A program made the position numbers and the translations under genes. A stretch of 64,000 nt of DNA, from NCBI GenBank assembly GCA_013399895.1, contig VXBA01003716.1:669679-733678 (forward strand), given 5' to 3'. Source of the stretch: Serilophus lunatus (lineage: Eukaryota; Chordata; Aves; Passeriformes; Eurylaimidae). Shown in pieces: positions 61,701-64,000 of this stretch; the stretch's first letter is position 1; every line of letters begins with the position of its first letter. The notes beneath the pieces are model-generated. The model worked only from the letters and a program-made list of their open reading frames with translations, had not been told where the DNA came from and did no database searches.

Positions 61701-63200
61701 AAGGAATGAGGGAGAGAAAGAAAGAGAGCATGATAGAGAATAATCACAACACTTCGACAGGTTTACCCCATCGTGTTTGAAAATCTATCACACTGACAAG
61801 TCCCCTCTGTGAAAGGTGTAGACAGATAACCAGGCATTAGCTCTTCAAGGTCCCCTAGAGTGGAGGGTAATTAATAGAAAGATCAGCCTACTGGTCCATT
61901 TCATAAAATGCTTCTCCCTGATATTTTGTACAGACTGGATGTATCTCATTTCCCTCTCAATGTCTCACTTTGGCTCTCTCATTCACTTCTCAGTGGTTCT
62001 TGAGCAGGCAGATCTAGTACAGCATTAGGTTGACTTGTGAGCTTTTCTATATACATTAAAAGGGTTTTTTTCTGAGAAGAGGTGCAGTAACAAAAGGCTA
62101 TGTTCCCAATCCTTCCCTGTCTCTTGAGCCTTGTTAAAAGTCCATACAAAAAAAGGAAGGTTTTTTTAGCTTCATTATTCACATCTGAGAAGAGATTCAG
62201 TAGAAGCAGTTCCTGTCCTGACTCTGCTCCTATTTCACCTGCCAACTCTGTCACACTCTTGATCTTGTCTGCACATGAGGGTCACCTAGGGAAAGCTGGT
62301 GACAAGAGCCCGTGTCTTCCTAGAGGCCTCATGCACCTATGTTCACAGAAACATGTAAAATGCTTTGAGATCCTGAAGTGGAAATTGCTGGCCAGAGTAA
62401 ATGGTTAGTGTAATAGTTTCTTGATGTGCTTTCAAAGAGGCAGGACATTTGCCATACTGAGCAAAGGGGGAAGCGCTGGGCTAAGGGATGCTGGGCCAGG
62501 TCATTTTTTGCCATCGTCGCCTGCACCTGCTGCTCTTGCAGCAAAGCCAATGTGTTAGTCATACCTATTTACACTTTGATGATATTTAGAGAGCATGTTG
62601 TTGGGTTAGGAAAGCTAAGGTCTACCATATGTCCTAAAATTAGGCTTTTCCCCTTTTGTTTGATGTCAGAAAGGAGTGATTCACAGCTATGGGGGAAGCC
62701 TTCCCACCTAATCAAAGCAGTTACCGCTTTAAGCAAGAGAGTTTGTTTCTATGTGAGATAAAACGGATTAGCTGAAATTGCCTCCAGGGACCATATTCTG
62801 CAGCGTGAAATGAGGAGAATATGGGGAGCCACCCCACTGTGCTGCAGGTAATGTTCAACAAAACTGGCTACACAGCCCCCTCCTCCTGGCCTCGTGTGAA
62901 ATGGCCACTCCACACATGTGCCTTCACCAGGAGTGTGTGCTTCCTATGAGCACATCTTCATGCAGCTACTTCCCTCCTGACAGCAGGTACGTGTTATTAC
63001 ATCTCCTGGTCTGCATCCTGCACACTCTCACTTCTTGCTGTGTTTTCTGCCACAGGACCTGTGGGTTCTGGTCTTGTTCCCAGAGGGCTTATGGAGACTC
63101 CAGTTTTGCTTCCAAAGACTCAGGCTTCATCCCCATGACTTCAAGAAGCTCTTCAACGAAGAAATTATAAATCTGCTGCTCAAGCCAAAATTCTGGATTC
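58711..63200. other. Right part of the long intron, unassigned
   Basis: No exon or recognised repeat. Several short open frames lack any motif. Nothing regulatory can be assigned by eye. Confidence 0.3.
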
Positions 63201-63215
63201 TTTTAAACTTTCCCT

Positions 63216-63270
63216 CTTTCTCTCTCTTTCCCCTTCCCCCCTTTCTCTCTTCCTCTTTTCCCTTCTGCAG
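63216..63270 (+). promoter_or_regulatory. CACNA1I: Long polypyrimidine tract and 3' splice site before exon C
   Basis: Almost unbroken C/T sequence from about 63216 to 63265 followed by CTGCAG at the exon edge. It provides an unusually long U2AF-binding tract for the acceptor of exon C, in contrast to the compact U12 acceptor of exon A. Confidence 0.9.
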
Positions 63271-63368
63271 GATGGTGGAGTACTCCCTGGATCTCCAAAA
63301 CATTAACTTGTCTGCAATCCGTACTGTCCGTGTCCTGAGACCTCTGAAAGCTATCAACCGCGTGCCTA
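63271..63368 (+). CDS. CACNA1I: CACNA1I exon C (probably exon 4): repeat I S3-S4 loop and S4 voltage sensor
   Basis: Third visible exon of the channel. A long pyrimidine tract ending TTCTGCAG precedes it. The first G completes the split Gly codon of exon B, then come 32 codons starting MVEYSLDLQN and ending INRVP, then one base (A) of a split Ser codon. The donor is A|GTAAGT, a full consensus. The exon carries the S4 sensor of repeat I, with basic residues spaced along IRTVRVLRPLKAINR. The Lys in RPLKAINR and the loop residues QNINLS are what I associate with Cav3.3 rather than Cav3.1 or Cav3.2, where Arg is usual at that Lys. NLS in the S3-S4 loop is a potential N-glycosylation sequon on the outer face; use is not shown. 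The exon is intact. Confidence 0.94.
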
Positions 63369-64000
63369 GTAAGTCTTGCTTCCATTTCACACCTGGTCAG
63401 CTTGGATTTTGGGGAGTTCATTACCAATAAGACTGTATGTGATGGTGCTCTTCAGGCAGCGTTCAGGTACAAACTGAATGGAGGTATTTGCAGGGTGTGT
63501 GCAGGCTTTTTACCATCACAGGGCCAAGAGGTGTCATTGCATATGCAGGAAAACAAGACTCTCCCAGCATATCTGGTCATGGGCATTTTGTGCACGGACC
63601 TTTGGATGGCTCAGGAACTGAAGTTTAACAATGTGCAGTAAAAGAAATTTTTTTTTCCTCTTACTGAAGGACATTACAAGTCTGATAGTATCTGCAGCCT
63701 CAAAAAGGGCTATGTGCAGGGTCTGGAGAGGGATGAGCTTGGGGAAGCAGGGAGAATTGGCTTGCTAAGGTTTTCACATGGTTTTTCAAATGCTCACATC
63801 TGAAAAATTTTCACACCATTACAGCTTAGGGTCATATAATACTGACTGTTTTTTCTTTCCTCCTTGTGCTTTGTACTCCTCCTCCTATGCCAACTATTCC
63901 GCCTATGAGCTGGCCTGTGTACAAGCCAGGCTGAGCACTACTGGGAAAGGTCTGCCAGGGCTGCACCTGAAGCTGGATGTGTCAGCAGCTGAGTTGCTGC
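63369..64000 (+). other. CACNA1I: Start of the CACNA1I intron after exon C
   Basis: Begins GTAAGT after one base of a split Ser codon. The next exon, expected to begin GY so that the codon reads AGY and to continue with the S4-S5 linker, is not within the window. No repeat recognised. Confidence 0.85.

Larger units (their letters stand above)
46373..63270 (+). other. CACNA1I: CACNA1I intron between exons B and C (16.9 kb, GT-AG)
   Basis: Starts GTAGGT and ends CTTCTGCAG. It interrupts a Gly codon after its second base, in the S3 segment. No further channel exon was found inside it, which fits the direct continuity of the protein from exon B to C. It holds old CR1 debris, a homopolymer cluster and a purine-rich tract, listed separately. 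Confidence 0.93.

Noticed and set aside
1..64000. CRISPR arrays, operons, phage or other prokaryotic systems
   Set aside because: No regularly spaced repeats and no bacterial gene structure. Spliced exons and CR1 elements show vertebrate nuclear DNA.

Overview
The window looks like nuclear DNA of a bird. It is AT-leaning, has very low coding density, and is scattered with CR1 (chicken repeat 1) LINE fragments of several ages. It also holds a solo retroviral LTR of a type I associate with Neoaves and some very old MIR-like SINE remnants. A non-galliform bird is my best guess; this comes from repeat content, not from any marker gene.

The only protein-coding content I can support is three consecutive + strand exons of a T-type (Cav3) voltage-gated calcium channel, best matched to CACNA1I (Cav3.3, alpha-1I). 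Exon A (45182-45293) encodes S1 of repeat I and the S1-S2 loop. Exon B (46239-46372) encodes S2 and most of S3. Exon C (63271-63368) encodes the end of S3, the S3-S4 loop and the S4 voltage sensor. Phases join cleanly (split Pro before A, phase 0 between A and B, split Gly between B and C, split Ser after C). They are probably exons 2-4. The first coding exon (N-terminus) was not found and presumably lies left of the window, so 1-45181 is most simply read as intron 1, although part could be 5' flank.

The most informative small feature is the acceptor of exon A. It ends in AC, not AG, and is preceded 11 nt upstream by a match to the U12 branch-site consensus. It is therefore read as the 3' end of a minor-spliceosome AT-AC intron, a class known from voltage-gated Na+ and Ca2+ channel genes.

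Layout: 1-45181, upstream or intron 1, with a solo LTR (4085-4656), CR1 and MIR-like fragments and long unassigned stretches; 45182-46372, exons A and B separated by a 945-bp intron; 46373-63270, a 16.9-kb intron with a large ancient CR1 block (about 50.5-54.2 kb) and homopolymer-rich DNA (about 55.1-55.6 kb); 63271-63368, exon C; 63369-64000, start of the next intron. No tRNA, rRNA, CRISPR, operon or prokaryotic feature was seen. Repeat-family calls come from remembered consensus patterns and have approximate edges.
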